Assembly (NCBI GenBank): GCA_005885565.1
Contig: VAXK01000059.1
Coordinates: forward strand, 1 to 13,940
Source of the DNA: Actinomycetota bacterium
Lineage (GTDB): Bacteria; Actinomycetota; Thermoleophilia; Gaiellales; Gaiellaceae
DNA: 13,940 nucleotides
Reading direction: 5' to 3'
Within the stretch, counting starts at the first letter, position 1, and the number at the start of each line of letters is the position of its first letter. Of this stretch, positions 13,163 to 13,940 are shown piece by piece. Position numbers and translations under genes: made by a program. The notes under the pieces were generated by a model. The model was not told the DNA's origin, did not search any database, and worked only from the letters and a program-made list of their open reading frames with translations.

Positions 13163-13940
13163 TGGCGAGCGTGAGCTACGACCACGTGACGAAGCGCTTC
13201 GACGGCACCGCCGCCGTCCAGGACTTCACCGTCCAGGTGGCGGACGGCGAGTTCCTCGTCCTCGTGGGCCCGTCCGGCTGCGGCAAGAGCACGGCCCTCC
13301 GCATGCTCGCGGGGCTCGAGGAGGTGACCGAGGGCCGCATCCTGATCGGCGACCGGGCGGTGAACAACCTGGCGCCGGGGGCGCGAGACGTGGCCATGGT
13401 CTTCCAGTCGTACGCGCTCTATCCGCACATGACGGTCTACGACAACCTCGCCTTCGGCCTGCGGAACAAGCGGATGCCGAAGGAGGAGGTCGACCGGCGA
13501 GTGCGTCGAGCCGCCGAGATCCTCGACCTCGGCAAGCTCCTGAAGCGCAAGCCGAAGCAGCTCTCGGGCGGGCAGCGGCAGCGTGTCGCGCTCGGCCGCG
13601 CGATCGTGCGCGAGCCGGCCGCGTTCCTCATGGACGAGCCGCTGTCGAACCTCGACGCCCAGCTCCGCGTCGCGACGCGCGCCGAGATCCTCAAGCTCCA
13701 GCGGAGCCTCGGCACGACGACGATCTACGTCACCCACGACCAGGTCGAGGCGATGACGATGGGCGACCGGATCGCCGTCATGCGCGACGGCCTCCTCCAG
13801 CAGATCGGCACCCCGGAGGAGCTGTACACGAACCCGCAGAACGTCTTCGTCGCCGGCTTCATCGGCTCGCCGGCGATGAACCTCGTGCCGTCCGACGTCG
13901 TCGACGCGGGCGGCGGGCGGATCGCCGGCTTCCGGCCGGA
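13162..13940 (+). CDS. MalK/UgpC-type sugar ABC transporter ATP-binding protein (3' end outside the window)
   Basis: This is the cytoplasmic ATPase of the sugar importer; 259 codons are present and the frame is open to the window end. ATG 13162 overlaps the previous TGA by one base, with GGAGG at 13147-13151. Visible motifs are Walker A GPSGCGKS (36-43), Q-loop Gln82 in VFQSYALYPHMTVYDNLAFG, signature LSGGQ (134-138), Walker B FLMDEP (155-160, catalytic Glu159), D-loop SNLDAQ and H-loop His192. The C-terminal part enters the regulatory domain typical of MalK/MsmK/UgpC (GTPEELYTNPQNVFVAGFIG, then SPAMNLV). Some proteins of this type serve several importers, so it may not be exclusive to this operon. 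About 100 further residues of TOBE domain are expected beyond the window. Confidence 0.95.
   Translation, partial: MASVSYDHVTKRFDGTAAVQDFTVQVADGEFLVLVGPSGCGKSTALRMLAGLEEVTEGRILIGDRAVNNLAPGARDVAMVFQSYALYPHMTVYDNLAFGLRNKRMPKEEVDRRVRRAAEILDLGKLLKRKPKQLSGGQRQRVALGRAIVREPAAFLMDEPLSNLDAQLRVATRAEILKLQRSLGTTTIYVTHDQVEAMTMGDRIAVMRDGLLQQIGTPEELYTNPQNVFVAGFIGSPAMNLVPSDVVDAGGGRIAGFRP

Noticed and set aside
1..13940. Mobile element, CRISPR array, toxin-antitoxin, RNA gene or novel defence system
   Set aside because: I found no transposase or integrase motifs, regularly spaced repeats, tRNA-like folds or defence-type domains; the genes are transport and metabolic functions with uniform codon use.

Overview
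The window is about 14 kb of very GC-rich DNA. Codons end almost always in G or C, genes are tightly packed with 1-4 nt overlaps, and GTG and TTG starts are common. Together with the exported protein families present, this suggests a high-GC actinobacterium. The glycosidase-like protein and the C-terminal domain of the large secreted protein resemble families I associate with soil Thermoleophilia, but that placement comes from memory and is an inference.

Region 1 (1-5441, plus strand) is a polyamine import and catabolism operon. It holds the C-terminal end of an ABC ATPase, a PotD/YdcS-type binding protein, two PotB/PotC-type permeases and a gamma-aminobutyraldehyde dehydrogenase. The gene set matches E. 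coli ydcSTUV-patD(ydcW), but here the ATPase gene comes first. A putative TIM-barrel glycosidase-like exported protein follows, with no ordinary start codon. The logic is putrescine uptake, then oxidation of 4-aminobutanal to GABA. The aminotransferase or oxidase that makes the aldehyde is not in the window.

Region 2 (5442-5860) holds a small minus-strand reading frame that appears to be frameshifted, and a hairpin. Region 3 (5860-8601, minus) is one gene for a 913-residue secreted multidomain protein: a PQQ-type glucose/sorbosone dehydrogenase propeller, a PKD domain, further beta-sandwich domains and a C-terminal beta-sandwich of a type common in actinobacterial exported proteins. Region 4 (8683-9117, minus) is a two-CBS-domain protein.

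Region 5 (9118-9248) is a relatively AT-rich divergent leader with a candidate promoter, operator-like repeats and a small hairpin just before a strong ribosome binding site. Region 6 (9249-13940, plus) is a CUT1-family sugar ABC operon: binding protein, terminator-like hairpin, MalF-like permease, MalG-like permease, a DUF624/YesL-like membrane protein and a MalK/UgpC-type ATPase cut by the window end. The last four genes overlap by 1 or 4 nt.

The most notable structural observation is that both ABC operons, though from different families, carry a GC-rich hairpin just after the binding-protein gene and before the first permease. In the first operon the hairpin lies inside the apparent start of the permease gene. 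I see no tRNA, rRNA, CRISPR array, insertion sequence or obviously novel defence or mobile system.
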